Source: JAGTVG01 sp964389805 (GTDB lineage Bacteria > Bacteroidota > Bacteroidia > Cytophagales > Cyclobacteriaceae). From it: a DNA stretch of 28,999 bases. Positions 6,819-14,956 of this stretch are shown here, in pieces. The position numbers and the translations under genes were made by a program. Below the pieces are notes generated by a model. The model was given only the letters and a program-made list of their open reading frames with translations, did not search any database and was not told the origin of the DNA. The stretch lies in assembly GCA_964389805.1 (NCBI GenBank), contig CAYMFU010000046.1, forward strand, positions 1 to 28,999. Reading direction: 5' to 3'. Positions within the stretch are counted from its first letter, which is position 1. The number at the start of each line of letters is the position of its first letter.

Positions 6819-9089
6819 CTACATAAAATTGAAATTTACGGAGACATAAAAATTCCTGCCCGGTGCATAGATCGGAATAGAACTTCCCCTGACAGACCTG
6901 TTCAAATGTTCATAATAATTCTGGTTGAACAGGTTCTGAACACCAGCAGTCATGCCAAAAATCTTAAGGATCTGATAAGAGACCTTTAAATCAACAACTG
7001 TAAATGCTGGTGATTCAGTTTCTCCGAAAGCCGTTGAGACCCGCGATTGTTTTAAGACATAGCGGAAACTTAATTCCGGTCTCAATTTATTTTTAACATA
7101 ACTTCCGACGAGCTTATATCGAAAATCAAGCGGAGCAATTTCCGCCAGCGGTTCATCTAGCTCCAGATCCTGCCCGTACGTGTATGCCATACTTAATTGA
7201 TGATATAATCCCCGGGTGATTTTCTGGCTCCAACTTATCTCAAATCCGGTTTTAAAGGCATTGTCAATATTGACAAATTGTCTAACCCCGGGACTGGTAG
7301 GTAACCGTGCTGTCAGTGTAGTATCTATTTCCGAAGAAATAAAGTCTTGCATATAGGCAAAGAATACATCGACATCAATTGCGAACTTTGGTGTTTTCCA
7401 TTCAAAGGTAAGATCAAGTTGGTTGTTTACTTCAGGATCCAACATCGGATTTCCCAACATTTCGTAGGGATCCTGTCCCACTGGAAAATAATTAATGAAT
7501 CGTTCGGTCAACCCTCCACTTCTTTGTGCACGACCAAGCCAGAATCCTAAAGATATATTCCTATCCAAGGATTTGATCCCTCCAATGCTAATGCTTGGAT
7601 TCACCTGTGTTGTCTCTGTATCCTCATAAACGTCTGAAAATTCAGGGGTACTGTCGCTTATCCCTGAAACATTAAGTTCGAGTCTGCCAGAAAAAATCCA
7701 CTCAAATTGGAGTTTGCGAACATGATATTCGCCAAAAATTCCAGTCTTACTTATTTTTCCACTTTGCCATACATTATCGGTAACCGTATTTCCAGCATTC
7801 GGGCCCATCAGGAATTCACGGGTTCTGATACCATCTGCCCCTTCTAGGCGAACATCCAATCCGCTGAAAAGATTCCCGTTAGCAAATTCCCAGATACCTT
7901 CCGTACGACCTCCATAATTCTGTGTATTCGCATTGGTTTCAGCATTTACCATCCGCGGGCTCAGGATCTTTGAATAATTATCCATCAAATGATCTACAAA
8001 GGATCCAAATATCGTAGTATTCCATGATTTGAGATGATCCTTATTAAAAGTAATGTCATGTCTTGCATTGAACATCCAGGTATCATCCTTTCTTAGATCC
8101 ATCGGTAGAGCAGGATAATCCACATCGCGGGCAAGATTTCGGCTTAGTGATAGCCTGAGTTGTTGATTTTTTGAAATCTTCAAACCAAGATTCGAGCCGA
8201 AGTTACCCCGGGTAAAGTTCGCCTTTATTATGTGGCCGTCCCCTGTTTCATAATCGCTCCCCTGTGACCAGGCAGCAAAAAATCCAAGGTCGTAACCATT
8301 TCCACTAAATCCAAGAAGTCCTTCACTTCGGATTATGTTTCCATTGTTGTCATATCCTCCTGATAATCGGCCATAAACATTATTCTGTTCAGAAAACCGC
8401 AGAGATGCTGGAATGAAATTTATGGTACCGCCAACCGTTCCCCCATACCTCAAAGCGTGGGGCCCTTTAAGAACTTCAATACGCTCCATCATATTGGGTG
8501 CCATCTGGCTGGTCGGAGGATCCATACGGTTAGGACAAGCTGCTGTTGCACTCTGGGCACCATTCAAAACGATATTTAATTGATCGTATTTAAATCCCCT
8601 GAGCACCGGATCGAAGCCAAAGGCCCCGCTTTTTCTAATGCTGTTAATTGCAGGCGTCTGATTAAGTAAAGCTCCCCCGTCATAAGCCATTTTTTCTTCA
8701 TAATCCAGACTAAGTGTTTCAGAATCGTCAAGAGCAGGTCTAAGTGCAATGACTGTTACCGGATAAAGATTTACGGCATTGCTTTCCCGGTACAAAACAC
8801 CAGAACCAACTGCAGATTGTAAAGCTGATGATGAAAGCTCCCATTTTCCGTAACTTACATGGGATAAGGTCATATCAATTCCTTCTTTTATGTCGAACGT
8901 AATTGCTCCCTTTTCATCAGACTGCCCGGATTGATTGCCATATTGAAAAGTAGCACCAACAATAGGCATGTTTGTTGACCGATTGAGTAAGCGTATTACA
9001 TCTGATTCCTGTGCCATTATTCCTGATATACTCATGTATGAAACCATGAATATGGCAATTATTCGCGCCATGATTTTATTATAATTCAT
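6819..9089 (-). CDS. TonB-dependent outer-membrane copper receptor, OprC/NosA-like
   Basis: 756 aa. Order: signal peptide (cleavage near MAQ|ES), a carboxypeptidase-regulatory-like domain at about 30-105 (MPIVGATFQYGNQSG), a TonB plug (about 120-240, with ERIEVLKGPHALRYG and GGTINFI), then a 22-strand-type barrel ending NFYVSVNFNFM. The plug has ATAACPNRMDPPTSQ: C185 and M189 form the CxxxM copper motif known from Pseudomonas OprC. A matching HxM lies in the barrel (H367-L-M369, in FVDHLMDNY). The distance from C185 to H367 (182) is close to my recollection of 180 in OprC (C143, H323). This makes copper, rather than siderophore or glycan, the likely cargo. It lies downstream of a small Cys-rich membrane protein gene, 413 bases away on the same strand. 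An ATG at residue 7 is an alternative start. Confidence 0.88.
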   Translation of the reverse strand: MNYNKIMARIIAIFMVSYMSISGIMAQESDVIRLLNRSTNMPIVGATFQYGNQSGQSDEKGAITFDIKEGIDMTLSHVSYGKWELSSSALQSAVGSGVLYRESNAVNLYPVTVIALRPALDDSETLSLDYEEKMAYDGGALLNQTPAINSIRKSGAFGFDPVLRGFKYDQLNIVLNGAQSATAACPNRMDPPTSQMAPNMMERIEVLKGPHALRYGGTVGGTINFIPASLRFSEQNNVYGRLSGGYDNNGNIIRSEGLLGFSGNGYDLGFFAAWSQGSDYETGDGHIIKANFTRGNFGSNLGLKISKNQQLRLSLSRNLARDVDYPALPMDLRKDDTWMFNARHDITFNKDHLKSWNTTIFGSFVDHLMDNYSKILSPRMVNAETNANTQNYGGRTEGIWEFANGNLFSGLDVRLEGADGIRTREFLMGPNAGNTVTDNVWQSGKISKTGIFGEYHVRKLQFEWIFSGRLELNVSGISDSTPEFSDVYEDTETTQVNPSISIGGIKSLDRNISLGFWLGRAQRSGGLTERFINYFPVGQDPYEMLGNPMLDPEVNNQLDLTFEWKTPKFAIDVDVFFAYMQDFISSEIDTTLTARLPTSPGVRQFVNIDNAFKTGFEISWSQKITRGLYHQLSMAYTYGQDLELDEPLAEIAPLDFRYKLVGSYVKNKLRPELSFRYVLKQSRVSTAFGETESPAFTVVDLKVSYQILKIFGMTAGVQNLFNQNYYEHLNRSVRGSSIPIYAPGRNFYVSVNFNFM

Positions 9090-9502
9090 TCAATATCCAT
9101 TTAGAGTGAAGATCTTACGTTCGCCAGATAATGTAGAGTTTTTCCCTAGGTAGATATAATTCATAAAACCAGAGAAGGGACAAGATCTGTTTTATCGCTA
9201 ATTCTAACACACTTTGAATCAAATCTGGAGCAAGGTTAATCCTTTAACGATTCCAAGAGTTGGTTAAACTCTTGGTGTATTCATAATTTGAAAAGCAAAT
9301 TTCACGATCCTGATAAGGTAGAAAATGCATGACTTCCTGAATTCCATAAAATCCCTTTGATGCTTCATAATTTAAATAGATCATTTTAAAGGTAATAAGC
9401 CTAGAAATTCTCCTGATCAGAGGAATTCGATGAGATGCCTTTTACTTCCTTTGTCCGACGAACGAATCTTGATTAAATACAATTTGTAATAATTGGTAAA
9501 AC
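9090..9502 (-). other. 413-base leader/intergenic region upstream of the copper receptor
   Basis: The region separates the small Cys-rich protein gene from the receptor gene, both on the - strand. It holds a perfect 9-bp hairpin (9253-9275) and an uncertain 46-codon open frame on the - strand (9384-9244) that runs through this hairpin and has no recognisable motif. No exact TANNTTTG box lies close upstream of the receptor start. The long spacer means the receptor may have its own promoter or a regulated leader. Confidence 0.5.
9253..9275 (-). promoter_or_regulatory. Perfect 9-bp hairpin in the receptor leader
   Basis: CCAAGAGTT and AACTCTTGG flank a five-base loop. No T-run follows on either strand, so it is not a standard intrinsic terminator. 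It could be a repressor site (dyad) or an mRNA structure between the Cys-rich protein gene and the receptor gene. Structure is seen directly; function is a guess. Confidence 0.4.
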
Positions 9503-9880
9503 TCAACCTTTGGGAGGATGGAAAATTTCAGTACTGAAATTGAATTTCAGAAATGGATCGTTTTGGGGTGAGTTCATCTTATTGTCGGATTCCAAGTGAA
9601 ATCCTGAATTTACTTTAAATATATCAGTAAGGTAGAGGTTAATTTCCATTCTTTCTTTTAAAGCAGCAGGAAATCCCTTCTTTTGCGGCTCTTCAGCTTT
9701 TTTCAGCTTCTGAGCTAATATGCATTTACCATTGCAATTGGACATAGGCTTGTCCTTATTGATGCAGAGTACTTTTGCAATGAAATCCTGATGTACCTTA
9801 AAATCAACCAAAATCCCCACTCTAACCAATACTGGTGATAGAAAGATCAGGATCAAAAATGTAGACAATAAAGATCTCAT
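9503..9880 (-). CDS. Small membrane-anchored Cys-rich protein, putative copper-module partner
   Basis: 125 aa. Residues 1-26 form one hydrophobic anchor or uncleaved signal. The key segment is LCINKDKPMSNCNGKCILAQ, giving C39, C49 and C53 plus M46 (C-x9-C-x3-C), and then a Lys-rich stretch (LKKAEEPQKK). From memory, proteins with a C-[IVE]-N-[KR]-x-K-P-x(4)-C-x-GKC pattern occur next to TonB receptors of the copper type in Bacteroidota, but no function is established. Three Cys and a Met close to the membrane would suit copper(I) handling on the periplasmic face. It is the gene upstream of the OprC-like receptor, on the same strand. The ATG at 9880 begins directly with the anchor. The C-terminal half (about 65-125) shows no domain that I recognise. 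Confidence 0.7.
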   Translation of the reverse strand: MRSLLSTFLILIFLSPVLVRVGILVDFKVHQDFIAKVLCINKDKPMSNCNGKCILAQKLKKAEEPQKKGFPAALKERMEINLYLTDIFKVNSGFHLESDNKMNSPQNDPFLKFNFSTEIFHPPKG

Positions 9881-10012
9881 AATAGCGATCCATTAAATTA
9901 ACAAAATAGAGACACTTTTATATGGATTTATAAAGGAATTTGGGATTCTTGATGAAGATATTGCTATCTGTTGAATTTTACATATATTGCGCGATACTAA
10001 AAAATACAGCCA

Positions 10013-10357
10013 ATGAAATTAATTAAAGTTAGAGCACTATTTAAAATTAAGGAAGGAAAGCTTGAAGCGTTCAAGCAAATTGTATCTCAGTTTATTTCCA
10101 CTGTTAAGGAAAAGGACCAGGGAACCTTAATGTATGACTGGTATTTAAATGAGGATACCATGGAATGTTCAGTTCTTGAAGACTATGCTGATTCAAATGC
10201 CGTACTTGAACATGTTGCACATGTAGGAGATCTATTGCAGAAGTTAATGGATCTTGGAGAAATGTCTATCGAATTATATGGCAGTCCCAATGAGGAATTG
10301 TCAAAAGCGCTTGAGGGATTGGACACTAAAGTCTTTCCCTTTTATACCGGTTTATAA
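10013..10357 (+). CDS. ABM-fold putative quinol monooxygenase
   Basis: 114 aa, cytoplasmic. The sequence starts IKVRALFKIKEGKLEAFKQIVSQF, then GTLMYDWYLNEDTMECSVLEDYADSNAVLEHV, the characteristic pattern of the antibiotic-biosynthesis-monooxygenase (ABM) dimeric ferredoxin-like fold, as in YgiN and related cofactor-free oxygenases or heme-degrading proteins. The His in the H-x2-H-V-GD region near residues 62-67 is often found in the binding cavity. The substrate is unknown. It is divergent from the Cys-rich protein gene (132 bases) and its 3' end overlaps the convergent GyrI-like gene by six bases. Confidence 0.78.
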   Translation: MKLIKVRALFKIKEGKLEAFKQIVSQFISTVKEKDQGTLMYDWYLNEDTMECSVLEDYADSNAVLEHVAHVGDLLQKLMDLGEMSIELYGSPNEELSKALEGLDTKVFPFYTGL

Positions 10358-10843
10358 TTTTGGCTTTAGTGGGACCCAAACTTCCTCTTCTGAATCCGGA
10401 TGGTCTGGGCCTAAATACTTCTCTGTCATAATCTCAAATTGAGGCCGCTGATCTAAAGCATAATCAGAGCCAGGTATCCATTTCCCATAAATGTATTGAC
10501 TAGTCTTATAAAAGGTGTGGATGGGTCCTTTATGAATAAATATGGCATATAGACCGCCTGGTATTATCAGCTGATCCATGCCAGTAGGTATATCATCAAA
10601 ATCAGTGACCTGAACAGCTGCCCATTTGACAAATTGAGTATACTGGGTGAATTTTTCATACTTTAGATCTTTGGCGTATTCCTGTATAGAATAGAAATCA
10701 ATATCAGCTCTATTACCTATTTCTTTTACTCTTGGCTTGAATTTACTCCACAACTCCCTCGTTTTATTTTCTGCGAGCGAGGTAGTTATCTTCATGCCAA
10801 GCATTTTCTTTGGCATCAAATCAATAATTATTGGATCCGTCAT
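10352..10843 (-). CDS. GyrI-like small-molecule-binding domain protein (stand-alone)
   Basis: 163 aa. The pattern begins with KKMLGMKITTSLAENKTRELWSKFKPRV, passes through AVQVTDFDDIPTGMDQLIIPGGLYAIFIHKGP (the conserved turn before the central strand) and ends FEIMTEKYLGPDHPDSEEEVWVPLK. This is the effector-binding fold shared by GyrI/SbmC, Rob and AraC-type regulators. There is no helix-turn-helix, so it may be a ligand-sequestering or hydrolytic stand-alone GyrI-like protein rather than a regulator. Its end overlaps the convergent ABM gene by six bases, leaving no space for a terminator. Confidence 0.8.
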   Translation of the reverse strand: MTDPIIIDLMPKKMLGMKITTSLAENKTRELWSKFKPRVKEIGNRADIDFYSIQEYAKDLKYEKFTQYTQFVKWAAVQVTDFDDIPTGMDQLIIPGGLYAIFIHKGPIHTFYKTSQYIYGKWIPGSDYALDQRPQFEIMTEKYLGPDHPDSEEEVWVPLKPKL

Positions 10844-10879
10844 AGGTTTTATAAAGAAGTTTCATTCATTATCCGGGAA

Positions 10880-11260
10880 TTAGTGAAACCCGGGCATTGG
10901 CAAATCTAATCTCGCATTCTCGATAATTAATATCCAATCCTGTCCCTGTCCGGAAGTAGTAGGGGTGTAGGTTTGAATTCCTTGAGTGTCACCGGTATGA
11001 AAATGATTAGAAATACCATATCTAGGATCAAACCAGATTTCCTTAATATATCGGGCATCAATTACGCTTTTATCGATGCTGAAAGATTCACCGCGTGGAT
11101 GAAATAATTCCCATGCTGTATCACCCATATAAAAGAAAGGGCTACCATCTTCTTTCATAAGATATCGACCATTCTCACTGACCTTCAGGTTTTGGGAATA
11201 TCCTACCTGGATAGCTATAAATACTAAAAAAGTGCAAATAAATAGTGTTAAAAGTTTCAT
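10880..11260 (-). pseudogene. DUF4038/GH140-like glycosidase remnant with in-frame internal deletion
   Basis: An open frame of 126 codons from the ATG at 11260 (a TTG at 11269 is possible). A signal peptide (to about GYSQ) is followed by LKVSENGRYLMKEDGSPFFY and MGDTAWELFH, the well-known start of DUF4038 glycoside hydrolases. It then passes directly into PRGESFSIDKSV, IWFDPRYGISNHFHTGDTQG and IQTYTPTTSGQGQDWILIIE, the end of the C-terminal collagen-binding-like domain of the same proteins. Full-length relatives have about 450 aa, so roughly 300 residues, including the whole catalytic barrel, are missing while the reading frame is kept. It cannot be an active glycosidase. It may still be made as a small secreted protein with the C-terminal beta domain. 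Confidence 0.72.
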
Positions 11261-11378
11261 GATTTTCAACGTAATATGATCTATCCTAAATATTGAATGC
11301 CTAATTTAATGAACATTTTCATTTTATAAATGTTGATTGATTTATAATTGGGTTGCATAATAAAATGTGTTAAAACCT

Positions 11379-12656
11379 ATGGAGAATAATTTCAACCTTC
11401 CACAAAACAACAAGAAGCGGATTGTTATTATAGGCGCAGGATTTGCCGGATTAAAAATGGCTCGAATTCTGTCTGGGTCTGAATACCAGGTATTATTGAT
11501 GGATAAGAGAAATTTTCACCAGTTTCAACCCTTGTTTTATCAGGTCGCCACTTCAGGGATTGAACCCGCCTTGATTTCTTTTCCAGTGAGGAAGGTATTT
11601 CATAATCATAGAAATCTGCATTACCGGAACCTTGAGCTGAAAGAAATATTGAGCGAATCCAATGAGATCGTTACGGACTCGGGAAATATCAGCTACGACT
11701 ATCTGGTCCTGGCTACCGGGGTAAATACAAATTATTTTGGTAATGAAAATATCACCAGGTACAGTATACCAATGAAATCAACAGCCGAAGCCATTAACCT
11801 TAGAAACCGGATATTGAAAAGTTATGAAAGTGCTATTCTTACAGAAGATATAGAAGAACAATCCAAAATGCTTACCTTTTCGATAGTTGGGGGAGGTCCC
11901 ACTGGCGTTGAGTTGGCTGGCGCCATCGCAGAGCTAAAAAACTACGTACTGCCAAAAGACTATCCTGAATTGGATTTCAGCAGGATGAAGATCCAGCTTT
12001 TCGAGGCTTCCCCAAGATTATTGGGAGGGATGCGTGATAAATCAGCATTGGATGCCGGCAGGTTCCTTAGCAGGTTGGGCGTGGAATTACACCTGAATAC
12101 GAGGATTGATGATTACGATGGTGAAACAGTATTATTATCTGATGGAACCAACTTTAAAAGTCAAAACCTGATATGGACGGCAGGAGTTATTGGCAAATCT
12201 TATCAAGGTTTGAGTGATGTGGATTATGCCTATGGCAAAAGATTAAAAGTAGATCGGCAGAATAAATTAATCAATTATGAGAATATCTATGCTGTAGGTG
12301 ATATCAGCTTAATGAAAACTGAGAAGTATCCTGAGGGACACCCACAGGTAGCGCAAGTAGCTATACAACAAGGTAAGTTACTTGCCAAAAACCTGATGGC
12401 CAAAAAGTGGAGGGCATTTGAATACAAGGATATGGGATCCATGGCGACAATAGGGAGAAATATGGCGGTTTGCGATCTGCCCGGTATGAGGTTTTCGGGT
12501 CGGTTTGCATGGTTCTTATGGCTTTTTGTTCATCTTATGTCAATAGTGGGCGTTAAAAACAGGTTTTTTATTTTTGTTAACTGGGCCCAGAGCTACATTT
12601 TAAGGGATCAGTCATTGCGCATACTTATCAGACCTTTTCAAAAAAAGAATGGTTAA
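11379..12656 (+). CDS. ndh: Type II NADH dehydrogenase (NDH-2), membrane-associated FAD oxidoreductase
   Basis: 425 aa from the ATG at 11379; a GTG four codons upstream is less likely. The FAD Rossmann motif VIIGAGFAGL comes near residue 20, followed by the NDH-2 signature FHQFQPLFYQVATSGIEP. The NAD(H)-binding motif FSIVGGGPTGVELAGAIAEL lies in the middle, the second FAD contact YAVGDISL near 310, and the quinone-site-type AQVAIQQGK after it. The C-terminal end has the amphipathic/hydrophobic membrane-binding segment (FAWFLWLFVHLMSIVGVKNR). It oxidises NADH and reduces quinone without proton pumping. It stands alone, convergent with the phosphatase gene (48-base gap). Confidence 0.92.
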   Translation: MENNFNLPQNNKKRIVIIGAGFAGLKMARILSGSEYQVLLMDKRNFHQFQPLFYQVATSGIEPALISFPVRKVFHNHRNLHYRNLELKEILSESNEIVTDSGNISYDYLVLATGVNTNYFGNENITRYSIPMKSTAEAINLRNRILKSYESAILTEDIEEQSKMLTFSIVGGGPTGVELAGAIAELKNYVLPKDYPELDFSRMKIQLFEASPRLLGGMRDKSALDAGRFLSRLGVELHLNTRIDDYDGETVLLSDGTNFKSQNLIWTAGVIGKSYQGLSDVDYAYGKRLKVDRQNKLINYENIYAVGDISLMKTEKYPEGHPQVAQVAIQQGKLLAKNLMAKKWRAFEYKDMGSMATIGRNMAVCDLPGMRFSGRFAWFLWLFVHLMSIVGVKNRFFIFVNWAQSYILRDQSLRILIRPFQKKNG

Positions 12657-12704
12657 TCTATTTAGACATCATAGATCACGCTCTCTTGATAGGATTAATT
12701 TCCT

Positions 12705-14693
12705 TTAGTTCAATTTAAGTGCATCCACCTCTTCCAAAGTATCAGGATTGAGCACCCGCATATGAATTGAATCCCCATCAACATCAAATATCACCAGGGC
12801 ATTTTGTGTAGTGAAGCCCTGCACGTATTCACTCCAAGGGGTTTCCTCCTGGGCATAGTAAGGGGCCCCTGCTGCGCCATTGTTAATTTGCCATATTTCA
12901 CGGCCTATAGTGATCTTTTCAGCTGGGTATTTTTTAGGATAAATATCTGTTTGGGGACCGAGCAATGTTCTTGCATAATTGTGTTCGTCACCGGTAAGAA
13001 TAGCCTTAGTTTTCTTACTTTTATTCGCTATGATATCAAGTAATTCATCTCTACGCTCGATTATCCCCTTAGCTGCTTTTTTGCCAGCAATAACCGGTCG
13101 GAATGAATTATCCCCATTGTACCACATATCATCATGTATGTGTCCTCCGTTTGGAAAGAAGGGGGTATGGATGGTGACAAAGATGTGATCTATATCTGAG
13201 TTTTTTTCGAGTTCTTCAATAGTGCTCCTGAACCATTCCAGTTGGTTGTCCATTACATAACCATGGATATTGCCTCCCGTTACATCGATGCCTTTGACTG
13301 ATGGTGTATACCAGTAATTGGAATTCAGTACGACCATAGCCAGGTTATCGTATAAATAGTAAAAAACGGTTTCCTTATAGGGTGGAAAATCGATGGAGCT
13401 TTCATCCGGATCATACATTGAGCCATCCTCACTATCAGGACCATTGAGCGGATTCACAAACTCTTTTTGATATATTGCCTCAGAGGATACTTTATCATAT
13501 GGAAAATTATCTACCTGGTAATTAAATCTGTTTCCGGGATCAAAGAAAGTCTTAATAGTTGCTTCATGATTACCCATGGTCGTTATTACTGGGATATACC
13601 TGGCGAAAGGTTCAATAGCTCTTTTCCAGTTAACATATTCCAATTGAATGGCAAGGGTACTCCCTTTATATCCTGTGATCAAGTCACCGGTAAACTGCAT
13701 AAAACGCACCTTCTCCTGCATGTTCAAAGCCATTATCTTTTTCATAATGTAGGCATTAACACCATTTAAGTTTCTCTCGCCTCCTCCATTGCCAGATCGA
13801 GAATCACTTGCATAGGCAAATGAAAAAGCAGTTCTGCTGCCAGGTGCCGGGGCGGTTCGAAAAGAATACTTCTCAGAAAAGGGTCCATATGTTATATTGT
13901 ATTCATATTCTGTATCAGGCTCTAAACCACTTACAGTTATTTCATGAATTGTGTTGTTTTTACTGGAGAACTTTTTACCGTTGACGGCCACTATGACTTT
14001 TCCACGGAAATTGGTTTTCAATTGAATGGTTACCTCTTCATGCGTCAAATTAGCAATCAAAGGTCCTTCGATAATTGATAGCACTACTTTGAATGGGTCA
14101 GGTCTAACTGGAACCGTCTGTCCATAAGCAACAGTTCTATATTGCCCATCCTTTGCAAGGAAATCAAATGCCGTAAAATTAATTTTTCCATCGTAAAGAA
14201 TATTATTTCCGCTATCCATGATCCTGTAACCCAATATGCCCATTCCATTTTGTGTCCAATCGATCATATCGAATTTCCCCTTCATATCCTTTACAAGGAT
14301 CTCAGCAAATCCCTCAACGATATTTTCGGTACTTGAAAAATAAACAGGTTGAGGATATTTAGAATCATTTAGTGGAATGAAGCCATAATACAATATGCCA
14401 TTAAGGGTTTTTTGTTTAAAGTTAAATTGGATCCCCTTAATGGAACCGATAATATTGTTTGTGAAATTTTCATGTGAATAACTTGGCATGCCCGGAAGCT
14501 CATAGATCTTTTTACCCTTATTATCTATATACATGCCTTGTTTATCAACAGAAATATTAGAAAGGACCTTTGGAATGTCAATTTTCTGCGCATTGGCTCT
14601 AAGATTTATTGTAAAGCTTAATAACAGGATAAACCAAAATTGAATGTATATACTGATTTTAAATTTAATTCCGATTAAAACAGGGGCTATCAT
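12705..14693 (-). CDS. Secreted purple-acid-phosphatase-like metallophosphoesterase
   Basis: 662 aa from the ATG at 14693; the longer frame starts with a TTG at 14771 and would bury the signal peptide, so I prefer the ATG. Residues 17-36 are the signal (cleavage near ANA|QK). A long N-terminal beta region ends in a fibronectin-like domain at about 200-282 (VSGLEPDTEYEYNITYGPFSEKYSFRT). The metallophosphoesterase domain follows: D297 (ASDSR), GDL (336-338), GNHE (374-377), H509 (VTIHTPFFP) and GDEHNY (568-573). In plant-type purple acid phosphatases the last motif is GHxH; here the first His is D569, as in PhoD-like enzymes (GDxH). It is probably a periplasmic or surface phosphomonoesterase or diesterase. 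It stands apart from the MTase gene by 263 bases. Confidence 0.82.
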   Translation of the reverse strand: MIAPVLIGIKFKISIYIQFWFILLLSFTINLRANAQKIDIPKVLSNISVDKQGMYIDNKGKKIYELPGMPSYSHENFTNNIIGSIKGIQFNFKQKTLNGILYYGFIPLNDSKYPQPVYFSSTENIVEGFAEILVKDMKGKFDMIDWTQNGMGILGYRIMDSGNNILYDGKINFTAFDFLAKDGQYRTVAYGQTVPVRPDPFKVVLSIIEGPLIANLTHEEVTIQLKTNFRGKVIVAVNGKKFSSKNNTIHEITVSGLEPDTEYEYNITYGPFSEKYSFRTAPAPGSRTAFSFAYASDSRSGNGGGERNLNGVNAYIMKKIMALNMQEKVRFMQFTGDLITGYKGSTLAIQLEYVNWKRAIEPFARYIPVITTMGNHEATIKTFFDPGNRFNYQVDNFPYDKVSSEAIYQKEFVNPLNGPDSEDGSMYDPDESSIDFPPYKETVFYYLYDNLAMVVLNSNYWYTPSVKGIDVTGGNIHGYVMDNQLEWFRSTIEELEKNSDIDHIFVTIHTPFFPNGGHIHDDMWYNGDNSFRPVIAGKKAAKGIIERRDELLDIIANKSKKTKAILTGDEHNYARTLLGPQTDIYPKKYPAEKITIGREIWQINNGAAGAPYYAQEETPWSEYVQGFTTQNALVIFDVDGDSIHMRVLNPDTLEEVDALKLN

Positions 14694-14956
14694 ACAAATT
14701 AGAGAATTGTAAACTAAGGATACATTTTCAATTGGATTGATGCAAACATTTTTTTGTACACATTTGTTCAATTTTATTGGCTAAAACCATTTGATTGTGC
14801 ATCGGTTTTTTAATTAGGACAGCATCTTACAATGAATGGTTATCTTTTTAGTAACTATTTTATTCCCTTAATGTTTATTATTCGTTCTTCGTAGTTTTGA
14901 ATTTCAGGAAGATTTCTAACAGGCTGATCCAGGTTTTCATCTTAAAGTAATTTTTA

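Noticed and set aside
9244..9384. 46-codon - strand ORF (MIYLNYEASK...) between the copper-related genes
   Set aside because: No recognisable motif, no clear ribosome-binding or promoter signal; such a length is expected by chance. Kept only as a note in the leader region.
14846..14932. 28-codon - strand frame (DENLDQPVRNLPEIQNYEE...) downstream of the methyltransferase
   Set aside because: It reads somewhat protein-like, as a possible C-terminal scrap of a lost gene, but it is bounded by stops and I cannot tie it to any family.
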